Shown here piece after piece: positions 1 through 6,069 of a DNA stretch of 7,487 nucleotides. The translations under genes and the position numbers were made by a program. The DNA comes from JBECKQ01 sp040235375 (GTDB taxonomy: Bacteria > Planctomycetota > Phycisphaerae > UBA1845), in assembly GCA_040235375.1 (NCBI GenBank), contig JBECKQ010000148.1, positions 1 through 7,487 on the forward strand, given 5' to 3'. Under the pieces are notes generated by a model, which ran no database searches, was not told the origin of the DNA, and saw only the letters and a list, made by a program, of their open reading frames with translations. The stretch's first letter is position 1, and the number at the start of each line of letters is the position of its first letter.

Positions 1-2
1 CC

Positions 3-1067
3 ACCGCCTTGACGAGCCTCGTTGACGCCGACGGCGCTCCCTTGTTCGCCACCGGCGACGTGATCTCCATCCGCAACGTGCAGAAGGGCGGTGCCGACGT
101 GCCCGAAGCGACGTTCGTCGTCGGCACGGACGGCACGACGGTCGGCGATTTTGCATCGTTTCTCGAGCGAACCTTCGGGATCGACACCGGCACGCCGCTG
201 CCCGACGGCAGCACGCCCGGCGTCACCGTCGATGCGACCGGCGCCCTCGTTATTGCCAGCAACCCCGGTGAGCCCAACGCCATCAGCCTGGAATCGTCCA
301 ACATCCGCAACGACACCAGCGGCGTGCTGCCGTTCACGTTTGCCAGCACGCCGGCCACGGGCGAGGGCGTGACCACCGGCTTCGTCGTTTTCGACTCGCT
401 GGGCAACCCCGTCGAGGTTCGCCTGCGGGCCGTGCTCGAGAGCCATGACGAGTCGGGCAGTGTCTGGCGCTTCTGGGCGGAGAGCCCGGCCGACACGGAC
501 GGCAATCCGTTCCTCGGTACGGGCACTCTTACGTTCGACCAGAACGGCCAGCTTGTCAGTTCCAGCGGAACGAGCCTTCAGGTCGACGTGGCGAATTCCG
601 GCGGCGTGACGCCACTGACCTTCACGCTCGACGTTTCCGGGCTGACGGGCCTGAATTTCGGCGACGGCGAGTCCACGCTGGTGATGGCTACGCAGGATGG
701 CATGCCCGGCGGTGTGCTCATTGACTACGCAATCGATCGCGACGGCATCATCGTCGGTACGTTCAGCAACGGACAGACGCGCAACTTCGGGCAACTCGCC
801 CTCGCGACGTTCCGCAATGACGAGGGCCTCGTGGCCCTCGGCGACAACACCTACGTGGTCGGCGTCAACTCCGGAGATCCGGCGATCGGCGCCCCGCGAA
901 CGCAGGGCGCCGGATCGATCCAGTCGTCGTCTCTCGAGCTGAGCAACGTCGAGCTCTCGCGCGAGTTTATCAACCTGATCACGGCATCGACCGGTTTCAG
1001 CGCCGCGAGCCGCGTGGTTCGCAGCGCCGACGACATGCTCCAGGAGCTGATGCTCCTGGCCCGATAA
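3..1067 (+). CDS. flgE: Flagellar hook protein FlgE, C-terminal part (5' end outside window)
   Basis: Structural subunit of the flagellar hook, exported through the flagellar type III apparatus and polymerised outside the cell. The frame is open from base 3, so the N-terminus is missing; 354 residues are visible. Counting from the TTG at position 9, residues 1-100 resemble a beta-rich hook/flagellin accessory domain (GDVISI, then TVGDFASFLERTFGI, then VTVDATGALVIAS). Residues about 120-255 match the FlgE D2 region (TTGFVVFDSLGNPVEVRLR, later GTLTFDQNGQL). The last 40 residues are the family's C-terminal helix, with LSNVELSREFINLITAS and SADDMLQELMLLAR. The conserved 'RGYxANSR' core here reads TGFSAASR. 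With a normal N-terminus the whole protein would exceed the roughly 400 residues of enteric FlgE. No cysteine is visible. It ends 26 nt before flbD. Family assignment is firm; the exact start cannot be known here. Confidence 0.93.
   Translation, partial: TALTSLVDADGAPLFATGDVISIRNVQKGGADVPEATFVVGTDGTTVGDFASFLERTFGIDTGTPLPDGSTPGVTVDATGALVIASNPGEPNAISLESSNIRNDTSGVLPFTFASTPATGEGVTTGFVVFDSLGNPVEVRLRAVLESHDESGSVWRFWAESPADTDGNPFLGTGTLTFDQNGQLVSSSGTSLQVDVANSGGVTPLTFTLDVSGLTGLNFGDGESTLVMATQDGMPGGVLIDYAIDRDGIIVGTFSNGQTRNFGQLALATFRNDEGLVALGDNTYVVGVNSGDPAIGAPRTQGAGSIQSSSLELSNVELSREFINLITASTGFSAASRVVRSADDMLQELMLLAR
1040..1059 (+). other. Perfect 8-bp hairpin in the 3' end of flgE
   Basis: CCAGGAGC and GCTCCTGG pair perfectly around the 4-nt loop TGAT. 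The hairpin ends five bases before the flgE stop codon (1065-1067). It lies inside the codons for the conserved LQELMLL segment, so it may be a by-product of coding. No T-run follows, so it is not a standard intrinsic terminator. It could protect the 3' end of the hook-protein message or lower read-through into flbD; this is inference. Confidence 0.45.
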
Positions 1068-1093
1068 CCGGAGGCGTGTGACCGGAGCGTGAG

Positions 1094-1288
1094 ATGATTA
1101 TGGTCACGAAACTGAGCGGACGTGTCGTGGTGGTGAACGCGGAGCTGATCAAGTTCGTCGAATCCACCCCGGACACACTCATAACGCTCATCAACGGTGA
1201 GCATTTCATGGTGAAGGAGCAGGCCGACGAGGTCGTGGAGCGGGCGATCGAGTATGCCCGCAGGATTCGCGGTTTTCAGGTTGTTTAA
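1094..1288 (+). CDS. flbD: FlbD family small flagellar protein
   Basis: A 64-residue protein of the FlbD family, a short conserved gene usually found between flgE and motA in flagellar clusters. Its biochemical role is not well established; it is not the Caulobacter NtrC-like regulator of the same name. The family pattern is plain: start 'MIxxTxLxG' (MIMVTKLSG), then NAELI, the ATPDT-like segment STPDTLITLINGEHFMV, and the EVVERAIEYARRI helix. The ATG at 1094 is preferred over the in-frame ATG at 1100 because it gives the conserved MI-two-residue-T spacing of the family. A GGAG precedes it at 1083-1086. There is no membrane segment or signal peptide. It lies 26 nt after flgE and 102 nt before motA. 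Confidence 0.9.
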   Translation: MIMVTKLSGRVVVVNAELIKFVESTPDTLITLINGEHFMVKEQADEVVERAIEYARRIRGFQVV

Positions 1289-1301
1289 GACGTACTCCGT
1301 C

Positions 1302-1316
1302 GCCGGCGGCGCCGGC
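1302..1316 (+). repeat. GC-rich intergenic inverted repeat, copy 1 (flbD-motA gap)
   Basis: GCCGGCGGCGCCGGC, with arms GCCGG/CCGGC around a 5-nt centre, begins 13 nt after the flbD stop. A copy with one difference (GCCGGTGGCGCCGGC) lies at 3508-3522 in the fliL-fliN gap. I did not see the 15-mer elsewhere in the window. It is followed by TAACTTTG, not a real T-run, so terminator strength should be low. It may be an mRNA-processing or stabilising hairpin or a protein-binding site; function unknown. Confidence 0.5.
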
Positions 1317-1344
1317 TAACTTTGCCGTCGGGCATCGTCGATAC
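1317..1344 (+). promoter_or_regulatory. Weak candidate sigma-28 (FliA)-like promoter upstream of motA
   Basis: TAACTTTG (1317-1324) and GTCGATAC (1337-1344), 12 nt apart, match the FliA consensus TAAAGTTT-N11-GCCGATAA at 5/8 and 6/8 positions. Transcription would begin about 40 nt before motA. It sits in the longest gap of the cluster, directly after the inverted repeat, and motA is a FliA target in enteric bacteria. The match is imperfect, the spacer is one base long, and the organism's FliA consensus is not known. The rest of the leader holds GATGCTGCATC (1361-1371), a short imperfect palindrome. Confidence 0.2.
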
Positions 1345-1390
1345 TTACCCGTAGAAGGGTGATGCTGCATCCGCAGTCCGGGAAGAGATT

Positions 1391-2164
1391 ATGGACGTCG
1401 CAACGCTTATCGGCCTCATCGCTGGGTCCGGCCTGATCATCTGGGCGATCCTGTCCGGCTCTTCGGTCAGGGCGTTTCTGGACTACCCGTCCGTGGCGAT
1501 CGTGATCGGTGGATCGACTGCGGCCGCCCTCATCAGTTTTCCGCTGGGCAACGTTTTCAAGGTCCTCAGCGTGGTCAAGCACGCCCTTCTCACCAAGGCC
1601 CGCGATCCGCGTGACCTTATCAAGGAGCTGGTCCGCTACGCAGAGATCGCCCGCCGCGACGGCATCCTGTCGCTGGAAAACTCCACGCGCGACATTGACG
1701 ACGCCTTCCTCGTTTCCGGAATCCAGATGGCGGTCGACGGCACCGATCCCGAGTTGATCGAGCAGATCATGATCAGCGAACTGGAAGCCATCGAGCAGCG
1801 GCACGCCGACGGCAAGTCGCTGTTCGACAACATCGGCAAGTACGCTCCGGCATTCGGCATGATCGGCACGCTGATCGGGCTCGTGAAGATGCTGCAGTCC
1901 ATGGATGACCCGAGCAAGATCGGCGCCGGCATGGCCGTCGCCCTGTTGACGACGCTTTACGGCGCGCTGATCGCGAACCTCATCGCGCTGCCCATCGCCG
2001 AGAAGCTCGCCAGGCGCAGCGCCGAGGAACTCCTGATCAAGTCGATCATCTTGCGTGGCGTGATGGCCATCCAGTCAGGCGACAATCCGCGCGTGGTCGA
2101 GCAGAAGCTGAAGACTTTCCTGCCCGTCAGCCAGCGAACGGCGAGCGAGCGTGCCGCCGCCTGA
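1391..2164 (+). CDS. motA: Flagellar motor stator protein MotA
   Basis: Inner-membrane stator subunit; five MotA surround two MotB to form the ion channel that drives rotation. The 257 residues match the PomA/Bacillus MotA size class. Membrane segments lie near residues 4-22, 33-53, 153-173 and 184-204, with the large cytoplasmic loop between segments 2 and 3. Torque residues are present: AEIARRDGILSLEN (residues 84-97) holds R88 and E96, equivalent to enteric R90 and E98. The channel prolines are P153 in YAPAFGMIGTLIGL (enteric P173) and P201 in ALIANLIALPIAEKL (enteric P222). The start follows GGGAAGAG (1380-1387). MotB begins 15 nt after the stop, as expected for a co-translated stator pair. 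Ion specificity (proton or sodium) cannot be read reliably. Confidence 0.96.
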   Translation: MDVATLIGLIAGSGLIIWAILSGSSVRAFLDYPSVAIVIGGSTAAALISFPLGNVFKVLSVVKHALLTKARDPRDLIKELVRYAEIARRDGILSLENSTRDIDDAFLVSGIQMAVDGTDPELIEQIMISELEAIEQRHADGKSLFDNIGKYAPAFGMIGTLIGLVKMLQSMDDPSKIGAGMAVALLTTLYGALIANLIALPIAEKLARRSAEELLIKSIILRGVMAIQSGDNPRVVEQKLKTFLPVSQRTASERAAA

Positions 2165-2179
2165 GCCAGGTAGTTCTTT

Positions 2180-2947
2180 ATGGCCGGCTTTTCGAAGAAG
2201 AAACGGCAGGAGCGCGGGGGCACGCCGGACTGGCTTGTCACGTACGGCGACATGATGTCCCTGCTGCTGTGCTTCTTCGTGATCATCGTGTCCATGAGCG
2301 AACTGAAGCGCAACGAGAGGTTTCAGCAGGTTCTCGAGTCGTTGCGGCAGGCGTTCGGAAATACCGGCGAGATCCGGGCCGTCATCTCCGATAATCTCGA
2401 GCCGAACGCGCTATTGCGTAGGCTCCAGAATATCGTCATCCCGCAGAAGGCGGATTTGGGCGACGCGGACGATCCAGGAATCCGCGGGAAGGTGTTCCGC
2501 GTCACCGACGTACGCGAAGGCATCCACGTCGAGATCGGCGGCCGGATCACCTTCGACCGCTTCAGCGCCGCCCTCAAGCCGGAGGCCAGGTTCCTGATCG
2601 CCCAGTTGGCGGCCAAAACGGCGGGCCACAACACGATTCTCAAGATCACCGGCCACGCCACGCGCGAAGCGCTACCGGCTGACTCCGTCTGGCCCGACAA
2701 GTGGAGCCTCTCCTACGCCCGCGCCGCCGCCGTAAAGGACGAGCTGGTCGCCAACGGCATACGCCCGGCGCGCCTGCGGCTGATCGCCGCCGGCTCGGAA
2801 GCTCCGGTCGAGCCCTACGCCTATGACGAGGAGAAACTCGCGCTGAACAGGCGCGTCGAAATCGTCGTGACCGAGGCGACCATTGACGACTACCAGCAGA
2901 AGCCGTTTTCGATCGAAGAGCAGGAGTCCACTGATGTCGGATACTGA
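2180..2947 (+). CDS. motB: Flagellar motor stator protein MotB
   Basis: Stator subunit that conducts ions through its single membrane helix and anchors the complex to peptidoglycan. It has 255 residues: a basic N-terminus (KKKRQER), the WLVTYGDMMSLLLCFFV helix with the ion-binding aspartate at D24, an amphipathic plug-like stretch (about 41-60), a linker, and an OmpA-like domain (about 112-230). In that domain SLSYARAAAVKDELV (176-190, R181), GIRPARLRLIAAG and the ending LNRRVEIVV are clear. The usual GHTD motif, whose aspartate binds diaminopimelate, reads GHAT (158-161), so this aspartate is replaced by threonine. A weak CAGG lies upstream. The last 14 bases overlap fliL. Identity is firm; the altered anchor motif is noted as a finding. 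Confidence 0.95.
   Translation: MAGFSKKKRQERGGTPDWLVTYGDMMSLLLCFFVIIVSMSELKRNERFQQVLESLRQAFGNTGEIRAVISDNLEPNALLRRLQNIVIPQKADLGDADDPGIRGKVFRVTDVREGIHVEIGGRITFDRFSAALKPEARFLIAQLAAKTAGHNTILKITGHATREALPADSVWPDKWSLSYARAAAVKDELVANGIRPARLRLIAAGSEAPVEPYAYDEEKLALNRRVEIVVTEATIDDYQQKPFSIEEQESTDVGY
2922..2926 (+). promoter_or_regulatory. Ribosome binding site that fixes the fliL start
   Basis: AGGAG lies seven bases before the ATG at 2934, inside the end of motB. It selects this ATG over the longer open frame that begins at 2883, which would add 17 non-family residues and overlap motB by 65 bases. Confidence 0.7.
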
Positions 2948-3470
2948 AGAATTCGCGGCGAATACCGGTGAAGCACCGCCTTCCAGGAAGGGCAAGCGCA
3001 AGCTGCTCGTCCCGATCATCGTCGTCGCAATCATGCTCGGCGAAGGAGGTGGTCTGTTCATCGCCACCAAACTGATGTACGGACCACCCGAAGCCGCCGG
3101 GGCCGCGGAGCTCACCGAGGGGCAGAAGAACGTCCGTGCCGTCCAGGAGGAGGTCGAAATCGAGTTGCCCGAGGTCAACGCCTTCAACAAGCGGGAGGGA
3201 CGTCTCTATCTCTACAACCTCACCGTCACCCTCCGCGTCAAGAAAGAGAACGCCGAGGAAGTCCGCAAGATCGTCGAAGTCCGCAAATCGACGATTCTCG
3301 ACCGCTTCAACATTGTCGTTCGCAGTGCTGAAACCAAGCAACTGAACGAGCCGGGTCTGGACACGATCAGGCGGCAGTTCCGCTTCGAGCTGGACAGGCT
3401 CCTGGGCGACGACCAGCTCATCCAGGAGGTGCTTATTCCCCGATTCTTCCAGTCCCCGGCCGACGTTTGA
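2934..3470 (+). CDS. fliL: Flagellar basal body-associated protein FliL
   Basis: Single-pass inner-membrane protein that surrounds the stator and supports torque; the periplasmic part has a stomatin-like fold in solved homologues. The 178 residues comprise a short cytoplasmic tail (RKGKRK before the helix), a membrane segment at about 24-47, a variable linker, and the FliL domain (about 80-172): REGRLYLYNLTVTLRV, NAEEVRKIV, STILDRFNIVV, then LDTIRRQFRFELDRLL and the terminal VLIPRFFQSP, which corresponds to the family's last beta strand. An acidic residue (E37) sits inside the membrane helix within a glycine-rich GEGGG. The start was chosen from the AGGAG at 2922. The gene overlaps motB by 14 nt, suggesting translational coupling, and fits the usual motA-motB-fliL context. 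Sequence similarity is moderate, but context makes the call secure. Confidence 0.86.
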   Translation: MSDTEEFAANTGEAPPSRKGKRKLLVPIIVVAIMLGEGGGLFIATKLMYGPPEAAGAAELTEGQKNVRAVQEEVEIELPEVNAFNKREGRLYLYNLTVTLRVKKENAEEVRKIVEVRKSTILDRFNIVVRSAETKQLNEPGLDTIRRQFRFELDRLLGDDQLIQEVLIPRFFQSPADV

Positions 3471-3507
3471 CTGCGGCGGGTCGAGGCTGTCTTCCGATAA
3501 AACACCA

Positions 3508-3522
3508 GCCGGTGGCGCCGGC
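3508..3522 (+). repeat. GC-rich intergenic inverted repeat, copy 2 (fliL-fliN gap)
   Basis: GCCGGTGGCGCCGGC, arms GCCGG/CCGGC, differs from the copy at 1302-1316 at one base. It starts 37 nt after the fliL stop, in the second-longest gap. No T-run follows. Just upstream, TCCGATAA (3493-3500) matches 7/8 of a FliA -10 box, but no matching -35 box was found at the right distance. The following gene has no clear Shine-Dalgarno sequence. Confidence 0.5.
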
Positions 3523-3554
3523 CAGAGCAAACAGCCTTTGACGTAGTCCGACCA

Positions 3555-4184
3555 ATGGATCAGAACGAAATCGATGCCCTTATGAACAACGCGCCCGATC
3601 CGGACGACGGGTCCGATAACTCGCTTGCGCCCGGGCGGGTGGGCCAGGAGGACATCGATGCCCCGATGACCGGTATCGGCGGTGAGGGTCCGAGCGGTCA
3701 GGAGGAGGCACTCTCCGGCGCGGAGCCCGCGGCGAGGGAGGCCGACGGCGGTGTTGGGTTCGATCAGGCGGACATCGAGGCGCTGATGGCCGGTGCCGGC
3801 TCCGAGTTCGGCATGGACGCCGCTGACGAACAGCAGGAATCCACATCGGTTGCGAAGGAGCCGGACCTGCCGTTCGGCCCCGTTGACCTTCCCGATTTTG
3901 AGCGGGGTACGGCGATCGGGTCGTCGCGCCAGCCGGTCAGCCTTCTGCACGATGTTCAACTGCACGTGAAGATCGAGCTCGGCCGGACGCGGATGTTCGT
4001 CGAGGATGTGCTGCGCCTCGCCAGCGGCAGCGTGGTCGAGCTCAACAGACTCGCCGGCGATCCCGTGGACGTGTACGTGAACGACCGACTGGTTGCGAGA
4101 GGGGAAGTGCTCGTGCTCGGTGACAATTTCTGCGTTCGCGTCAGCGAGATCATGGGCGACCCGGACAGCCAAGTGCTGGGGTGA
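3555..4184 (+). CDS. fliN: FliN-type flagellar switch protein with triple FliM-like N-terminal motif
   Basis: C-ring (switch) component that contacts the export apparatus and takes part in rotational switching. The 209 residues are longer than typical FliN (about 100-150). Residues about 127-200 form a standard SpoA/FliN domain: LLHDVQLHVKIELGRTRMFV, VLRLASGSVVELNRLAGDPV, VDVYVNDRLVARGEVLVLGD and NFCVRVSEIM. The N-terminal 110 residues are acidic and probably disordered, and carry three copies of the FliM/FliY 'SQxEIDALL' CheY-binding signature: DQNEIDALM (2-10), GQEDIDAPM (30-38) and DQADIEALM (70-78). The CheC-like phosphatase domain of FliY and the middle domain of FliM are absent. No fliM gene lies before it. 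No clear Shine-Dalgarno sequence is seen. It could be annotated FliN or a FliY-like protein; the SpoA domain itself is FliN-like. Confidence 0.9.
   Translation: MDQNEIDALMNNAPDPDDGSDNSLAPGRVGQEDIDAPMTGIGGEGPSGQEEALSGAEPAAREADGGVGFDQADIEALMAGAGSEFGMDAADEQQESTSVAKEPDLPFGPVDLPDFERGTAIGSSRQPVSLLHDVQLHVKIELGRTRMFVEDVLRLASGSVVELNRLAGDPVDVYVNDRLVARGEVLVLGDNFCVRVSEIMGDPDSQVLG
3558..3788 (+). repeat. Three-copy peptide repeat (EIDALM-type) within the switch gene
   Basis: Copies lie at 3558-3584, 3642-3668 and 3762-3788. At the DNA level each has a CAG-N4-5-A-ATCGA-G-like core, for example GACATCGATGCCCCGATG and GACATCGAGGCGCTGATG, so they look like diverged duplications. Copy 2 has a proline in place of the first conserved leucine of the motif and may be inactive. 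In FliM and FliY this motif is the docking peptide for phosphorylated CheY; binding here is inferred. Confidence 0.7.
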
Positions 4185-4222
4185 TTCCCAACACGATGAT
4201 CTTCTACAAGGTGTAAAGTCGA

Positions 4223-5218
4223 ATGGAGTCGACGAAGCTGCTTTGGGCGGTCGCGCTATGGATGGTGCTCTCGACCGCCGCGTTTGCAGGTGACGAGGTC
4301 AATCCTGCGCGGGAAGACCCCGCGATCGCCGGCCCGCCGGCCGCTCACGCATCCGAGGCAACGGCAAACGGCAGTCTGGACCTTGCCACCTTCGAAACAC
4401 CAACCGAGCAAAACGCTCCCGAAGCCGCGATCGACTCTCCACCGGCAGAGCAGCAGCCGACTTCTGAAAACGAGAACACGCCCTCGGAAGCAATCAGAGC
4501 CGCGACCGTAAGGGAGCGGGCGTCCGCGATATCCTTGCCGTCCTCGATTGACACAGCCACGCCGGATCGAACGACCGTCGAATCAGATCGCGCAGTAGCA
4601 GAGGAAGACATTTCCCCGGCAGTCGAGGACGGACCACCCGCCGAGTCGCGGGCCATACCTCGCGATCCGTCATCTGCCGGTGAACAGACCAGTCGGGTTC
4701 CTCCTGCCAGCAGCCGGCTGCAGGGCGTGGTACGGCATACGGCCGCAACCGGCCTGCCCTGGTACCGCAGCCCCTACCTCGTTCTCTTCGCGGTGCTGCT
4801 GCTCATCGGCGGGCTGACTGTTCTTGCGCGCCGGTACATTCCGGCCGCCCGACCGCTGGCGACGCAAGCGGCCAAAGTCGTGGGACGCGTCGCGATCTCC
4901 GGGAAGCAGAGCGTCGTCCTTCTGCACGTGGGCAAGCGTCTCGTCGTCGTCGGTGTGACGCCGGACTCGATGCGGACGCTGACGGAGATCACGGACGCGG
5001 AGGAGGTCTCGTTCCTGCTCGGGCAGATGTCCGGCGCGACGCGGAAAGCCGGCGACGAGTTTCAGGCACGGCTGGCAACGCAGGTCAGTCGCTATGAGCC
5101 GCCGGCCGCCGAGCCTGTAACGCCGATGGCTCGAGAACAGCAGGGCCGCAGCCTGCACGAAACCAAGGGCCAGTTGCAGACGCTTCTCGGGAAGCTGCGC
5201 GCTCTGCAATCAAGCTGA
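4223..5218 (+). CDS. fliO: Flagellar biosynthetic protein FliO (FliZ) with long periplasmic region
   Basis: Membrane protein that helps assemble FliP in the export gate. It has 331 residues, against about 121 in E. coli and about 219 for Bacillus FliZ. A signal peptide (1-22, AFA before G23) is followed by about 155 low-complexity residues rich in Ala, Pro, Ser, Glu and Thr, with no lysine, cysteine or tyrosine. The membrane helix spans about 183-202, followed by ARRYIP. The FliO domain is cytoplasmic (about 215-270): VVGRVAISGKQSVVLLHVGK, RLVVVGVTPDSM, TLTEITDAEEVSFLL. A charged C-terminal helix (303-330) may be a coiled coil. AAGG at 4208-4211 precedes the ATG. It lies 38 nt after fliN and 36 nt before fliP. 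The domain is recognisable but the family is divergent; context supports it. Confidence 0.87.
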   Translation: MESTKLLWAVALWMVLSTAAFAGDEVNPAREDPAIAGPPAAHASEATANGSLDLATFETPTEQNAPEAAIDSPPAEQQPTSENENTPSEAIRAATVRERASAISLPSSIDTATPDRTTVESDRAVAEEDISPAVEDGPPAESRAIPRDPSSAGEQTSRVPPASSRLQGVVRHTAATGLPWYRSPYLVLFAVLLLIGGLTVLARRYIPAARPLATQAAKVVGRVAISGKQSVVLLHVGKRLVVVGVTPDSMRTLTEITDAEEVSFLLGQMSGATRKAGDEFQARLATQVSRYEPPAAEPVTPMAREQQGRSLHETKGQLQTLLGKLRALQSS

Positions 5219-5254
5219 AGCACTTACGACAACAATAGCGCTGAGGAGCGGCGC

Positions 5255-6064
5255 ATGACTCGCGGGCATGGATGCTCACTGATCATATCGATTGCGGCGA
5301 TCGCCGTTGTGCTGATCGCTGCGGCGCCCGCACATGCCCAGACTCCCGGCGATAATCCACTCCACGTTCCCGATGTGCGAGGCGTCCTCCCGACCGCCTC
5401 GGAGCCGGCGGGCGTCAGTGCGACGCTTCAGATCCTCGTCCTGCTCACCGTTCTGACGCTGGTCCCCTCGATCCTCGTACTGATGACCAGCTTCACGCGG
5501 ATCGTTATCGTGCTGGCCCTGCTCAGGCAGGCGCTGGCGACGCCGCAATTGCCGCCCAGCCAGGTGCTGCTCGGCCTCTCGCTGTTCACCACGATGATCG
5601 TCATGGCCCCGACGTGGGACAAGGTTTACGGCGAGGCGGTCAAGCCCTACATGGACAACCAGCTTACGCAGCGCGAGGCGCTGGATCGCGCCTCGACGCA
5701 TCTTCGCAACTTCATGTTCCGCCAGATCGAGGCGACGGAAAACTACGAGGACATCTACCTGTTCGCCGAATACAGCCGCGGCGGCCCGATCCCCGCCGAC
5801 CAGGAGCTGCGCTACGAGGATGTGAGCACGACGGTGCTCATCCCCGCGTTCATCCTCAGCGAGCTCAAGACAGCGTTCATCATGGGCTTCCGCATCTACC
5901 TGCCGTTTCTCGTGATCGACATGGTCATCGCTTCCATCCTGATATCGATGGGCATGATGATGCTGCCGCCGGTGCTGATTTCGCTGCCATTCAAACTCCT
6001 GCTGTTCGTGATGGCCGACGGCTGGCACCTGATCGTACAGACGTTGTTGTACAGTTTTGCGTGA
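5255..6064 (+). CDS. fliP: Flagellar export gate protein FliP
   Basis: Core export-gate subunit; five FliP with four FliQ and one FliR make the helical channel. The 269 residues begin with a signal peptide (1-28, AHA before Q29), as in other FliP. Family signatures are clear: VLMTSFTRIVIVLALLRQAL (75-94), ATPQLPPSQVLLGLSLF (95-111), AFILSELKTAFIMGFRIYLP (198-217) and the late ISMGMMMLPPVLISLPFKLL (230-249). The MMM run (234-236) matches the methionine gasket that closes the Salmonella gate. GAGGAG at 5243-5248 lies six bases before the ATG, the strongest ribosome site in the cluster. The stop is 40 nt before fliQ, with a strong hairpin between. No anomaly was seen. Confidence 0.97.
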   Translation: MTRGHGCSLIISIAAIAVVLIAAAPAHAQTPGDNPLHVPDVRGVLPTASEPAGVSATLQILVLLTVLTLVPSILVLMTSFTRIVIVLALLRQALATPQLPPSQVLLGLSLFTTMIVMAPTWDKVYGEAVKPYMDNQLTQREALDRASTHLRNFMFRQIEATENYEDIYLFAEYSRGGPIPADQELRYEDVSTTVLIPAFILSELKTAFIMGFRIYLPFLVIDMVIASILISMGMMMLPPVLISLPFKLLLFVMADGWHLIVQTLLYSFA

Positions 6065-6069
6065 ACCAT

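Noticed and set aside
2883..2933. A longer FliL start overlapping motB by 65 bases
   Set aside because: The added residues are Arg/Ser-rich and unlike FliL, while AGGAG at 2922 serves the ATG at 2934.
1391..2947. Assignment of the stator as sodium- or proton-driven
   Set aside because: MotA has PomA-like length and MotB has the essential D24, but the residues that tell the ion types apart are not decisive by eye.
3493..3500. TCCGATAA as a FliA -10 box before the switch gene
   Set aside because: It matches 7/8 positions, but no TAAA-like -35 element lies at the required distance upstream.
3513..3528. Possible sigma-54 site (TGGC...GC) in the fliL-fliN gap
   Set aside because: The GG and GC are 11 bases apart instead of the strict 10, and the pattern lies inside the GC-rich inverted repeat.
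2646..4172. A 508-codon open frame on the minus strand opposite motB, fliL and the switch gene
   Set aside because: The three + strand genes have clear family motifs; the antisense product is rich in Arg, His, Asp and Val with no recognisable domain. Long antisense frames are expected in GC-rich coding DNA.
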